Assembly (NCBI GenBank): GCA_964630665.1
Contig: CAZVVN010000045.1
Location: 1-26,578 of the forward strand
DNA: 26,578 nt
Reading direction: 5' to 3'
DNA from: UBA9619 sp964630665
Lineage (GTDB): Bacteria; Pseudomonadota; Gammaproteobacteria; Arenicellales; UBA868
This document shows, one piece after another, positions 14,356 through 25,439 of the stretch. Below the pieces are notes generated by a model that saw nothing but the letters and a program-made list of their open reading frames with translations, did no database searches and was not told where the DNA came from. The translations under genes were made by a program, and so were the position numbers. Each line of letters starts with the position of its first letter. Position 1 is the first letter of the stretch.

Positions 14356-15255
14356 ATGGCAGGGCAGGGCCACGAGAACCAGTCACTCGGAATTGCAGTT
14401 CTCGAGCCCAGTTCGCCATCGGCACCGGGTGTGTTCGAGCAAAACCTGACAGACATTCGTAATCGAGGCATACGGACGGATGTCATTACCTACGACACCG
14501 GCGCCGGGGAGCGACTGGCGGAAAGCGGCGTTCGCGAACGTGTCCGGATGCTGTCGTCAGCGCTGCTGGAATCCGACTGTGACTATGTCATGGCTGCCCG
14601 CGGTGGATACGGTGCCAGCGATCTCTTACGCCACCTCGACTGGCAGGCGCTTGCAAAGATCCCTACCAAAATCATGGTTGGATTTTCCGATATCAGCGCA
14701 CTGCATGCTGCGTTGTATACCAGGCTTGGCTGGCCTGGATTGCATGCTCCGATGCCGGGATCGACCCTTTGGGGAAGCGGACCGGATGTGGCCAGTCTTC
14801 TGGAGTTTCTGTCAAAAGGACGACCTTGGTCCGGTCGAATCAACGTGCAGCAAGTATCCAGTGGCGAGATCCCGGCAGAACTCAACGGCACGTTGCTCGG
14901 TGGATGTCTCAGCGTATTGTCTAATTTGATCGGAACGGGTTATTTCCCAGGCTCCCTGTCCGGCTACGTGCTGTTTTTTGAAGACACGCGGGAAAGTGCG
15001 CCTCGGATCCTGCGCCTTTGGAACCAGTGGTTAGACAGCGGCCTGCTCGATGGTGTGGCAGCACTGGTGCTGGGGCGCTTTACAGAGCTGGACGGTGATC
15101 AAGATGAAGACTGGCTGGTTCAGGCATTGATGTCCCGCAGCCCGTGCCCGGTTTTCCGATCTCCGGATTTCGGCCATGTCGCGCCCAATATGCCACTGGT
15201 AATCGGCTCGCAGGCCAGGATCTCCAACGGCGAGCTGGCTTGGTTATTGAATTAG
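14356..15255 (+). CDS. ldcA: LD-carboxypeptidase (peptidase family S66, LdcA-like)
   Basis: A 299-residue serine peptidase of family S66, which in E. coli removes the terminal D-Ala from murein tetrapeptides during cell-wall recycling in the cytoplasm. AARGGYGASDLLRHLDW around 80-97 is the hallmark block. The predicted catalytic triad is S111 (GFSDISALH), E209 (FFEDTRE) and H274 (DFGHVAPNMPLVIG). Length and order match LdcA; MccF-type microcin-immunity proteins share the fold but are usually somewhat longer. No signal peptide is present. The start is ATG 14356, 29 bases after the ABC stop and without a ribosome site of note, so it is probably co-transcribed with the exporter. That link to an envelope-export gene is unusual, as ldcA generally stands with murein genes or alone. 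Confidence 0.92.
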   Translation: MAGQGHENQSLGIAVLEPSSPSAPGVFEQNLTDIRNRGIRTDVITYDTGAGERLAESGVRERVRMLSSALLESDCDYVMAARGGYGASDLLRHLDWQALAKIPTKIMVGFSDISALHAALYTRLGWPGLHAPMPGSTLWGSGPDVASLLEFLSKGRPWSGRINVQQVSSGEIPAELNGTLLGGCLSVLSNLIGTGYFPGSLSGYVLFFEDTRESAPRILRLWNQWLDSGLLDGVAALVLGRFTELDGDQDEDWLVQALMSRSPCPVFRSPDFGHVAPNMPLVIGSQARISNGELAWLLN

Positions 15256-15267
15256 TCGAGACAATTC

Positions 15268-15296
15268 TTGTCAATAGGAGTCTCCCCAAGTACCAT
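15268..15296 (+). promoter_or_regulatory. Candidate sigma70 promoter for dapA
   Basis: TTGTCA at 15268-15273 (five of six matches) and TACCAT at 15291-15296 (four of six) are 17 bases apart, about 50 bases before the dapA start. The -35 is also the right arm of the small dyad GACAA-TTC-TTGTC at 15260-15272, which could be an operator or the remnant of a terminator for the upstream gene. Confidence 0.4.
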
Positions 15297-15349
15297 CGGA
15301 CAGACACCGATTCTGGGTTCCAGAGCGTTGCGCCTTAAGGAGAGTAATG

Positions 15350-16225
15350 ATGCTGACCGGTAGCATGGTGGCCATGGTCACCCCGATGAACGAGGATGGG
15401 TCGGTCGATTGGGACTCCCTGAAAAGGCTGGTCGACCATCATGTCGAGCAGGGTACCGACGCGATCGTTTCGGTGGGTACCACGGGTGAATCGGCGACGC
15501 TGAGTCATGACGAACACACCGAAGTCATCTCCAGGACGGTCAAGGCGGTCGGCGGAAGAATTCCGGTGATTGGGGGCACAGGGGCGAACTCTACAGCTGA
15601 AGCGATTTCGCTCACCCGGGGTGCCAAAGAAGCGGGTGTAGATGCCTGCCTACTGGTCGTGCCCTACTACAACAAGCCCCCCCAGGAGGGTCTGTACCAA
15701 CATTTCAAGGCGATCGCTGAGGCAGTCGCGGTTCCACAGATCCTGTACAACGTGCCCGGCCGTACCGCGGTCGACATGCACAATGATACGACGCTGCGCC
15801 TGGCAACGATTGATAACATTGTCGGGATCAAGGATGCGACTAATGACGTGGAGCGAGGGCGCGACCTGATTGAACGAAGCCCTGATGGGTTCTTGGTGTT
15901 TTCCGGGGAGGATGGCACGGCCTGCCGATTGATGCTGGCCGGGGGGAATGGCACGATATCAGTGACTGCCAATGCCGCACCCAATTTGATGCACAGGATG
16001 TGCACGGCGGCGGTCTCCGGTGACGCCGAACAGGCGAGCGTTCTGGACGAACAACTCGGCGATCTCCATGCGGCCATGTTTTTCGAATCTAACCCGATTC
16101 CGGCCAAGTGGGCAGTTCAGCAGCAGGGGCTGATCGGTTCTGGTATCCGGTTGCCTCTGATACCGCTGTCCGATCAGTATCATGACAGTGTGCGCGCCGC
16201 GATGAGTAAGGCAGGAGTGATCTGA
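15350..16225 (+). CDS. dapA: 4-hydroxy-tetrahydrodipicolinate synthase
   Basis: A 291-residue TIM-barrel aldolase that condenses pyruvate with aspartate semialdehyde, the first step of the lysine/meso-diaminopimelate branch. Two ATGs are adjacent, at 15347 and 15350. The second is chosen because AAGGAG at 15337-15342 is then seven bases away and the active-site residues take the E. coli numbers: T44 and T45 (GTTGESATL), Y133 (LYNVPGRTA), R138, and the Schiff-base lysine K161 (GIKDATNDV). The N-terminus MLTGSMVAMVTPM is canonical. It stands at the head of a dapA-purC-purL run. It may share the need for diaminopimelate with cell-wall synthesis, but nothing ties it to the preceding ldcA beyond position. 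Confidence 0.97.
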   Translation: MLTGSMVAMVTPMNEDGSVDWDSLKRLVDHHVEQGTDAIVSVGTTGESATLSHDEHTEVISRTVKAVGGRIPVIGGTGANSTAEAISLTRGAKEAGVDACLLVVPYYNKPPQEGLYQHFKAIAEAVAVPQILYNVPGRTAVDMHNDTTLRLATIDNIVGIKDATNDVERGRDLIERSPDGFLVFSGEDGTACRLMLAGGNGTISVTANAAPNLMHRMCTAAVSGDAEQASVLDEQLGDLHAAMFFESNPIPAKWAVQQQGLIGSGIRLPLIPLSDQYHDSVRAAMSKAGVI

Positions 16226-16265
16226 CTATCGTGCCTGTGGGTCTTTTAATAGGAGCTGGGAATCT

Positions 16266-17000
16266 GTGAACAAGGGAAAAGAACTGTATTCAGGTAAAGC
16301 CAAGTCCCTGTACCTGACAGACGACCCTGAACGACTCATTATGGAGTTCCGGGATGACACGTCACGGTTTGACGGTGAAAAGATCGAGAAACTCGATCGA
16401 AAAGGCATGGTCAACAACCGGTTCAATGCACACATCATGGACCGGCTGCATGACGATGGAATCGCCAATCATTTCGAGGAACTGTTGAGTAACACCGAGT
16501 CGTCGGTCAGGCGGCTGGACATGATTCCAGTCGAGTGTGTCGTTCGAAACATCGCGACCGGTTCGCTGTGCAAGCGCCTGGGTGTGGAAGACGGTTTGGA
16601 CCTGGAGCCCCCGACTTTTGAGTTCTTCCTTAAAGATGATGCCCGACATGACCCGATGATCAATGAGTATCACATTCAGTCTTTCGGCTGGGCGACGCCA
16701 GAAGAAGTTCGCTCTATGCAGGAAAAGACCTTCAAGGTCAATGACATCCTCGGTTCTCTTTTTGCTGACGTCGGTATCATTCTGGTCGATTTCAAACTCG
16801 AGTTTGGGCGCTGTAACGGTGATCTGCTGCTGGGCGACGAATTTACCCCCGATGGGTGTCGTCTATGGGACGCTGAGACCCGCAAGAAGCTCGACAAGGA
16901 TCGCTTTCGACGTGACCTCGGTGATGTGGTAGAAGCCTACGAAGAGGTCGCCCTGCGGCTGGGAGTCGAACTCGATTCCCCTGTCGCTGCCTCAAGCTGA
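16266..17000 (+). CDS. purC: Phosphoribosylaminoimidazole-succinocarboxamide synthase (SAICAR synthetase)
   Basis: A 244-residue ATP-dependent ligase that joins aspartate to CAIR in purine synthesis. Family text is clear: ELYSGKAKSLYLTDDPERLI with the ATP-binding GKAK, LDRKGMVNNRFNAHIMDRL, MIPVECVVRNIATGSLCKRL (substrate binding), DDARHDPMI, VDFKLEFGR, and DEFTPDGCRLWD near the end. The start is GTG 16266, 12 bases or so after AGGAG; the text matches E. coli PurC from its second residue. Only 40 bases separate it from dapA, leaving no room for bamC, which commonly sits there in gammaproteobacteria. Confidence 0.97.
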   Translation: MNKGKELYSGKAKSLYLTDDPERLIMEFRDDTSRFDGEKIEKLDRKGMVNNRFNAHIMDRLHDDGIANHFEELLSNTESSVRRLDMIPVECVVRNIATGSLCKRLGVEDGLDLEPPTFEFFLKDDARHDPMINEYHIQSFGWATPEEVRSMQEKTFKVNDILGSLFADVGIILVDFKLEFGRCNGDLLLGDEFTPDGCRLWDAETRKKLDKDRFRRDLGDVVEAYEEVALRLGVELDSPVAASS

Positions 17001-17019
17001 AATCCGAGTACGCCCTGCT

Positions 17020-20937
<3,918 letters not shown>

Positions 20938-20946
20938 GGGATGCGT

Positions 20947-22620
20947 TCACATCTCGGCGTAGGCGGGCCCACCACCTCCTTCAGGGGTGACCCAGGTGAT
21001 ATTCTGGCTTGGATCCTTGATATCGCAAGTCTTGCAGTGGATACAATTCTGCGCATTAATCTGAAACCGCTTGCCGTTCTCGTCATCGACGATCTCATAG
21101 ACCCCGGCCGGGCAGTAGCGCTGGGCAGGTTCCTGCCAGCGACTCAGGTTGACACCAAGCGGAACGTTTTCATTGGCCAGCTTCAGGTGCACGGGTTGAT
21201 CTTCTTCGTGGCTGGTGTTGGTGAGAAATACTGACGAATTTCGGTCAAAGGTCAGTACGTTGTCAGGTCTGGGATATTCGATAGGTGACAACTCGTTAGC
21301 GTCCTTCAGGGATCCGTGGTCCGTGCTGTTGTCTCGCAACGTAAAGGGTAGTTTGCCGCGGAACCAGTTCTGGTCCAGATAGTTAAAAGCCCCCCCGACA
21401 TAGGTGCCGAACTTGTGCAGGGCAGGACCGAAGTTCCGTGAACTCTTAAGCTCGGTGTACAGCCAGGAGATATCGATGTTGCTCTGGTAGTGCGTGTGGT
21501 CCTTGCCACCCGGATCGCCGTCAGTCAGTACACCGAATATCGTCTCCGCCGCAATCATGCCCGATTTCATTGCGGTGTGGGTGCCCTTGATCTTGGAGAA
21601 GTTCAAAGTCCCGGCGTTACAGCCGATAACGAAGCCGCCCGGCACCGACATTTTGGGCAGCGAGTTAAAGCCGCCTTTGGTGATTGCACGGGCACCATAG
21701 CTGATGCGCTTGCCACCCTCGAGATAGTGTCTGACTGTGGGGTGTGTTTTGTACCGCTGAAGCTCCTCGTATGGGCTGAGAAATGGCTGCTCGTAGTTCA
21801 GGTCTACGATCAGCCCCAGCGACACATAATTGTCCTCAAGGTGATAGAGGAAAGACCCCCCGGTTGCGCCGTTTTCGCTGAGTGGCCATCCTGCACCGTG
21901 AACAACGAGGCCACGCTCGTGCCTCGTGGGGTCGATCTCCCAAAGTTCTTTCAGGCCGATACCGTAATGCTGCGGTGATTTCTCATGATCCAAAGCATAC
22001 TGTTCTATCAGTTGCTTGCCGAGATGGCCCCGACAACCCTCTGCGAACACGGTGTATTTGGCATGCAGTTCCATCCCGGGCTCGTAAGTTCCTTTCCGTT
22101 CACCAGCGGCCGATACTCCCATCTCACCGGTCGCCACGCCTTTGACGGCACCCAGCTCGTTGAACAGGATCTCACTGGCAGGAAATCCAGGAAAAATCTC
22201 GGCCCCCAGAGATTCCGCCTGTTCTCCAAGCCAGCGCACGACATTTCCCAGGCTGACGATGTAGTTGCCCTTGTTATGCATCGTTTTTGGGATCATGAAG
22301 TTAGGAACTTTGATGGCTTTCTCGGCATTTGTGTAAAAGTACACCTCATCCCGGGTCACAGGAGTATTCAAGGGCGCACCGTTTGACTCCCATTGCGGGA
22401 ACAACTCATTTAAGGCGGTGGGCTCGATCACCGCCCCGGACAGGATATGGGAGCCGACTTCGGAACCTTTTTCCAACACCACCACGCTCAGTTCCCGTCC
22501 ATTCTGCTGGGCCATCTGCAGCAACCGGCAGGCGGTCGAGAGCCCGGCGGGCCCGGCACCCACAACCAGTACATCCACTTCCATAGACTCGCGTTCAATC
22601 GGCTCGTTGTCGTCGCTCAT
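20947..22620 (-). CDS. Electron-transfer flavoprotein:ubiquinone oxidoreductase (ETF-QO)
   Basis: A 557-residue membrane-associated iron-sulfur flavoprotein that passes electrons from reduced ETF to ubiquinone, linking acyl-CoA, amino-acid and choline-type dehydrogenases to respiration. VDVLVVGAGPAGLSTACRLL at about 15-34 is the FAD dinucleotide fold. VVLEKGSEVGSHILSGAVIE follows, and further on lie GIGLKELWEI and GCNAGTLNFSKIKGTHTAMK. The 4Fe-4S ligands at the C-terminus are C503, C526, C529 and C532 (CIHCKTC). Full length. The start is ATG 22618-22620 with a weak ribosome site. No ETF subunit genes (etfAB) are in the window. It is divergent from the HSD10-like gene, whose reaction belongs to the same beta-oxidation economy. 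Confidence 0.97.
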   Translation of the reverse strand: MSDDNEPIERESMEVDVLVVGAGPAGLSTACRLLQMAQQNGRELSVVVLEKGSEVGSHILSGAVIEPTALNELFPQWESNGAPLNTPVTRDEVYFYTNAEKAIKVPNFMIPKTMHNKGNYIVSLGNVVRWLGEQAESLGAEIFPGFPASEILFNELGAVKGVATGEMGVSAAGERKGTYEPGMELHAKYTVFAEGCRGHLGKQLIEQYALDHEKSPQHYGIGLKELWEIDPTRHERGLVVHGAGWPLSENGATGGSFLYHLEDNYVSLGLIVDLNYEQPFLSPYEELQRYKTHPTVRHYLEGGKRISYGARAITKGGFNSLPKMSVPGGFVIGCNAGTLNFSKIKGTHTAMKSGMIAAETIFGVLTDGDPGGKDHTHYQSNIDISWLYTELKSSRNFGPALHKFGTYVGGAFNYLDQNWFRGKLPFTLRDNSTDHGSLKDANELSPIEYPRPDNVLTFDRNSSVFLTNTSHEEDQPVHLKLANENVPLGVNLSRWQEPAQRYCPAGVYEIVDDENGKRFQINAQNCIHCKTCDIKDPSQNITWVTPEGGGGPAYAEM

Positions 22621-22761
22621 GTGTATAAGGTCTGTTGCTGGGAGTATTCTGAATTGCGTAGGGTAACCCTCAGCTGTCTGACATGGAAGGCTGGTAAGTG
22701 ATGAATTCTGTTATAAATCGGGCATCGCTCACTGGGTAAGCAACTATTTGGGGATAAACAA
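22621..22761. promoter_or_regulatory. Divergent control region between ETF-QO and the HSD10-like gene
   Basis: A 141-base gene-free stretch between two outward-facing start codons, so it should hold both promoters. TATAAA at 22712-22717 is a plausible plus-strand -10, but no -35 lies at the right distance. For the minus strand I found no pair worth reporting. The plus-strand gene has a GGGG ribosome site at 22750-22753. Confidence 0.4.
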
Positions 22762-23526
22762 ATGAATCTGAACAACGAAACTGCACTGGTGACAGGTGCA
22801 GCGTCTGGTATGGGTGCCGCAACTGCTGAGGCTCTGGCGGCGCGCGGCGCACGGGTGGCGATATTGGATATCAACGAGGCTGCAGCTAAAGCAGCAGCAG
22901 GGAAGCTCGGCGGTGTGGGTATTGAATGCGACGTGTCTAGCGCAGATTCGGCGGCCGCTGCCCTGGATGAGGTAGTGGAGACCCTTGGAGCACCCCGGGT
23001 GGTTGTCAGCTGTGCTGGAATTGCCCTGGCATCGCGCATTGTCGGTCGTGACGGCCCGCATGATCTGGCGGCCTACCAGCAGGTGGTCAACGTCAATCTG
23101 ATCGGCACATTCAATATTCTACGGCTGGCCGCGGCCCGGATGACGGATCAGGAGACGGTCTCCAAGAGCGGTAGCCGAGGGGTGATCATCAATACTGCCT
23201 CGGTCGCGGCCTACGAAGGGCAGATCGGCCAGGCCGCTTACAGTTCATCCAAGGGCGGGGTAGTGGCACTGACGCTGCCTGCGGCCCGGGAACTGGCACA
23301 GTTCGGCATACGGGTTATGACCATTGCTCCGGGCCTGATCAGGACGCCGATGCTGGGAGGCCTGCCCGAGGAGGTACAGGAAAGCCTCGGCAGCCAGGTA
23401 CCGTTTCCCAAGAGACTGGGCCAGCCCGAAGAATTTGCCAGCCTGGTTGAGCACATTGTCGACAATGAAATGCTGAATGGCGATGTGATTCGCCTTGACG
23501 GGGCGATCCGCATGCAGCCCCGTTAG
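22762..23526 (+). CDS. Short-chain dehydrogenase, type II 3-hydroxyacyl-CoA dehydrogenase-like (HSD10 group)
   Basis: A 254-residue classical SDR. The cofactor loop is TGAASGMG at 11-18; D36, at the end of the second strand, favours NAD over NADP. VSCAGIA replaces the usual NNAG strand, the catalytic residues are S147 (NTASV), Y160 and K164 (YSSSK), and IAPGLIRTPML is the PG motif. PFPKRLGQPEEFASLVEHIV and a final DGAIRMQPR match the C-terminal text of HSD10-type 3-hydroxyacyl-CoA/2-methyl-3-hydroxybutyryl-CoA dehydrogenases, so oxidation of a branched or straight 3-hydroxyacyl-CoA is the best guess. The start is ATG 22762 behind GGGG. The SLC13-type transporter follows by 31 bases. Divergent ETF-QO supports a catabolic role. 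Confidence 0.88.
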   Translation: MNLNNETALVTGAASGMGAATAEALAARGARVAILDINEAAAKAAAGKLGGVGIECDVSSADSAAAALDEVVETLGAPRVVVSCAGIALASRIVGRDGPHDLAAYQQVVNVNLIGTFNILRLAAARMTDQETVSKSGSRGVIINTASVAAYEGQIGQAAYSSSKGGVVALTLPAARELAQFGIRVMTIAPGLIRTPMLGGLPEEVQESLGSQVPFPKRLGQPEEFASLVEHIVDNEMLNGDVIRLDGAIRMQPR

Positions 23527-23557
23527 ACATTCGTCAGGCCTTGTCGGAATCTAGACA

Positions 23558-25333
23558 ATGACCACACAGCAGGTGTTTTTGTTTGTGCTGTTGCTGGCAG
23601 TGTTTGCCATGCTTCTCTGGGGGCGTATCCGCTACGATCTGGTTGCTTTTGCGGCACTGGTGGTGGCGACAGTCGGCGGGGCGGTGCCAACCGAACAGGC
23701 TTTTGTGGGGTTCGGTCACCCTGCTACGGTGATCATCGCGCTGGTGCTGGTCGTCAGTCGCGGTCTCGCCAATTCCGGGGCCGTCGAGATGATTGCGCGT
23801 TACGTGATTCGGGGAACGCTCAGCGTAGGTTCCCACATCGGGATCATCGCCGCAGTGGGCGCGGCTTTGTCGGGCCTGATGAACAACGTTGCGGCGCTGG
23901 CCCTGCTGATGCCTGTCGACATGGAGGCGGCCGCGAAGGCAAAGCGCAGTCCTGCCCTTACCTTGATGCCCTTGTCCTTTGCGACGATCCTGGGCGGGAT
24001 GGTCACTTTGATCGGGACACCGCCGAACATTGTGGTGGCGACGTTCCGTGGGGAGGCGCTGGGCGAGGCGTTCGGCATGTTTGACTTCGCGGCAGTGGGG
24101 TTGGTGGTAGCACTGGTGGGAGTTCTTTTCGTAGCGCTGGTCGGTTGGAGACTGCTGCCGGTTGAAAGACGGCAATACAACGTACGCGAGGAACTTCAGG
24201 ATCTCGAGGGTTACGTCGCCGAGGCCAGAGTGCTGAAGGACAGTGCCATTGCTGGTGAGCGGTTGCGCGGCCTGTATCCGATGGCCGAAGAACATGACGT
24301 CGCCCTGCTGGGCCTGGTCCGAGCGGGTAAACGGCTACCAGGTTTTGCCCGCCGGGAAACAGTTCGCGCCGGTGATTTCGTTGTGATTGAAGGGGCTGCT
24401 GCCGCTATGGAGAAGTTCGTGGGGGCTGCAGGCCTCGAATATGCTTCAGCAGGTGGGAAAACGGCTGTGCTTTCGGACAATCAGATCTTGCTGGAGGTGG
24501 TGGTGCCGGACGGTGCCAGGATCCAGGGTCGATCGGCAATGGATCTGCGGCTTGCGTACCGCCAGGGAGTCATGCTGCTGGGTGTATCCCGTCAGGGGCG
24601 GCCGTTTCGGGATCGTGTCCGCCGGCTGGAGATCGAGGCTGGGGACATTCTCCTTCTTTCAGGTCCGGAGGACCGACTGGCCGAGGTGGCGAGTTGGCTG
24701 GGTTGCCTGCCGCTGGCAGACCGAGGGCTTCAGCTTCTGCAGCGTGACAAGGCCTGGCTCGCAATTGGACTCTTCGTGGGCGCGATCACGCTGGCTGCGA
24801 CCGGCCTGGTCTATTTACCCGTTGCGCTGGCCGGGGCCGCATTACTTTATGTGCTGCTGGGGGTTGTGCCGGTTGCCCAACTTTATGACTCGGTTGAATG
24901 GCCAGTGATTGTGCTGCTGGGGTCACTGATACCGATCGGTGCCGCGTTGGAATCGAGTGGCGCCACGAACCTGATTGCCGGACTGATCATCGACATAACG
25001 GATGGTCTCCCGGTGGTTGCGGTACTGGTGATCATCATGGTGGTCACAATGACCCTGTCAGACGTTCTCAACAATGTCGCAACGGCGCTGATCGCAGCGC
25101 CGATCGCGGTGAACGTCGCTACGGCCTTGAATGTTAGCCCGGATCCGTTTCTGATGGCGGTTGCGGTTGCCGCCTCTTGTGCGTTTCTGACTCCTATCGG
25201 ACACAAGAACAACACCATCATCATGGGGCCCGGAGGTTACCAGTTTGGCGACTATTGGCGCATGGGACTGCCGCTGGAGTTGATTGTCGTTGTCGTCGGC
25301 GTTCCCGCAGTTCTCGTATTCTGGCCGCTATAG
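23558..25333 (+). CDS. SLC13-type (DASS) transporter with two RCK_C domains
   Basis: A 591-residue inner-membrane permease. The N-terminal half (about 1-200) has helices including the hairpin LSGLMNNVAALALLMPV and the GTPPNIVVATFRG loop. The middle, about 215-390, is soluble and reads as two TrkA-C (RCK_C) domains: LRGLYPMAEEHDVALLGLVR with RAGDFVVIEGAA, then RLEIEAGDILLLSGPEDRLA. The C-terminal half has the matching hairpin LSDVLNNVATALIAAPIA and LTPIGHKNNTIIMGPGGY. The paired NNVA motifs show the inverted-repeat fold of Na+-coupled anion carriers. Proteins of this layout carry dicarboxylates, citrate or sulfate; the sequence does not decide. The start is ATG 23558. Probably in one operon with the dehydrogenase upstream. 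Confidence 0.9.
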   Translation: MTTQQVFLFVLLLAVFAMLLWGRIRYDLVAFAALVVATVGGAVPTEQAFVGFGHPATVIIALVLVVSRGLANSGAVEMIARYVIRGTLSVGSHIGIIAAVGAALSGLMNNVAALALLMPVDMEAAAKAKRSPALTLMPLSFATILGGMVTLIGTPPNIVVATFRGEALGEAFGMFDFAAVGLVVALVGVLFVALVGWRLLPVERRQYNVREELQDLEGYVAEARVLKDSAIAGERLRGLYPMAEEHDVALLGLVRAGKRLPGFARRETVRAGDFVVIEGAAAAMEKFVGAAGLEYASAGGKTAVLSDNQILLEVVVPDGARIQGRSAMDLRLAYRQGVMLLGVSRQGRPFRDRVRRLEIEAGDILLLSGPEDRLAEVASWLGCLPLADRGLQLLQRDKAWLAIGLFVGAITLAATGLVYLPVALAGAALLYVLLGVVPVAQLYDSVEWPVIVLLGSLIPIGAALESSGATNLIAGLIIDITDGLPVVAVLVIIMVVTMTLSDVLNNVATALIAAPIAVNVATALNVSPDPFLMAVAVAASCAFLTPIGHKNNTIIMGPGGYQFGDYWRMGLPLELIVVVVGVPAVLVFWPL

Positions 25334-25386
25334 AAGGTCGATCTGCAATCGGACCATGACCTGGATCGAAGCAGGAGCGGCCTAGC

Positions 25387-25404
25387 CCGGCACTCAATTG
25401 CCGG
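25387..25404 (+). other. Stem-loop upstream of putA
   Basis: CCGGCA and TGCCGG form a perfect 6-bp stem with a 6-base loop, about 50 bases after the transporter stop. No T-run follows, so it is not a typical terminator; it may be an mRNA end-stabiliser or part of the putA leader. Confidence 0.35.
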
Positions 25405-25414
25405 AATCGACCGG

Positions 25415-25427
25415 CTTGACTGTCAAG
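25415..25427. promoter_or_regulatory. Dyad CTTGAC-T-GTCAAG, possible putA operator
   Basis: A perfect 13-base dyad with 6-base arms lies 12 bases before the chosen putA start. It contains TTGACT, which could also act as a -35, although no -10 fits downstream. The PutA here lacks the DNA-binding domain of self-regulating forms, so control by a separate regulator, for instance an Lrp-type one, is expected; assigning this site to it is a guess. Confidence 0.35.
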
Positions 25428-25439
25428 GCGTTTAGAGCC

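Noticed and set aside
23534..24295. 253-codon open frame on the minus strand opposite the transporter
   Set aside because: It overlaps the transporter's conserved helices and is unusually rich in His, Gln and Arg, which is the mirror of hydrophobic codons.
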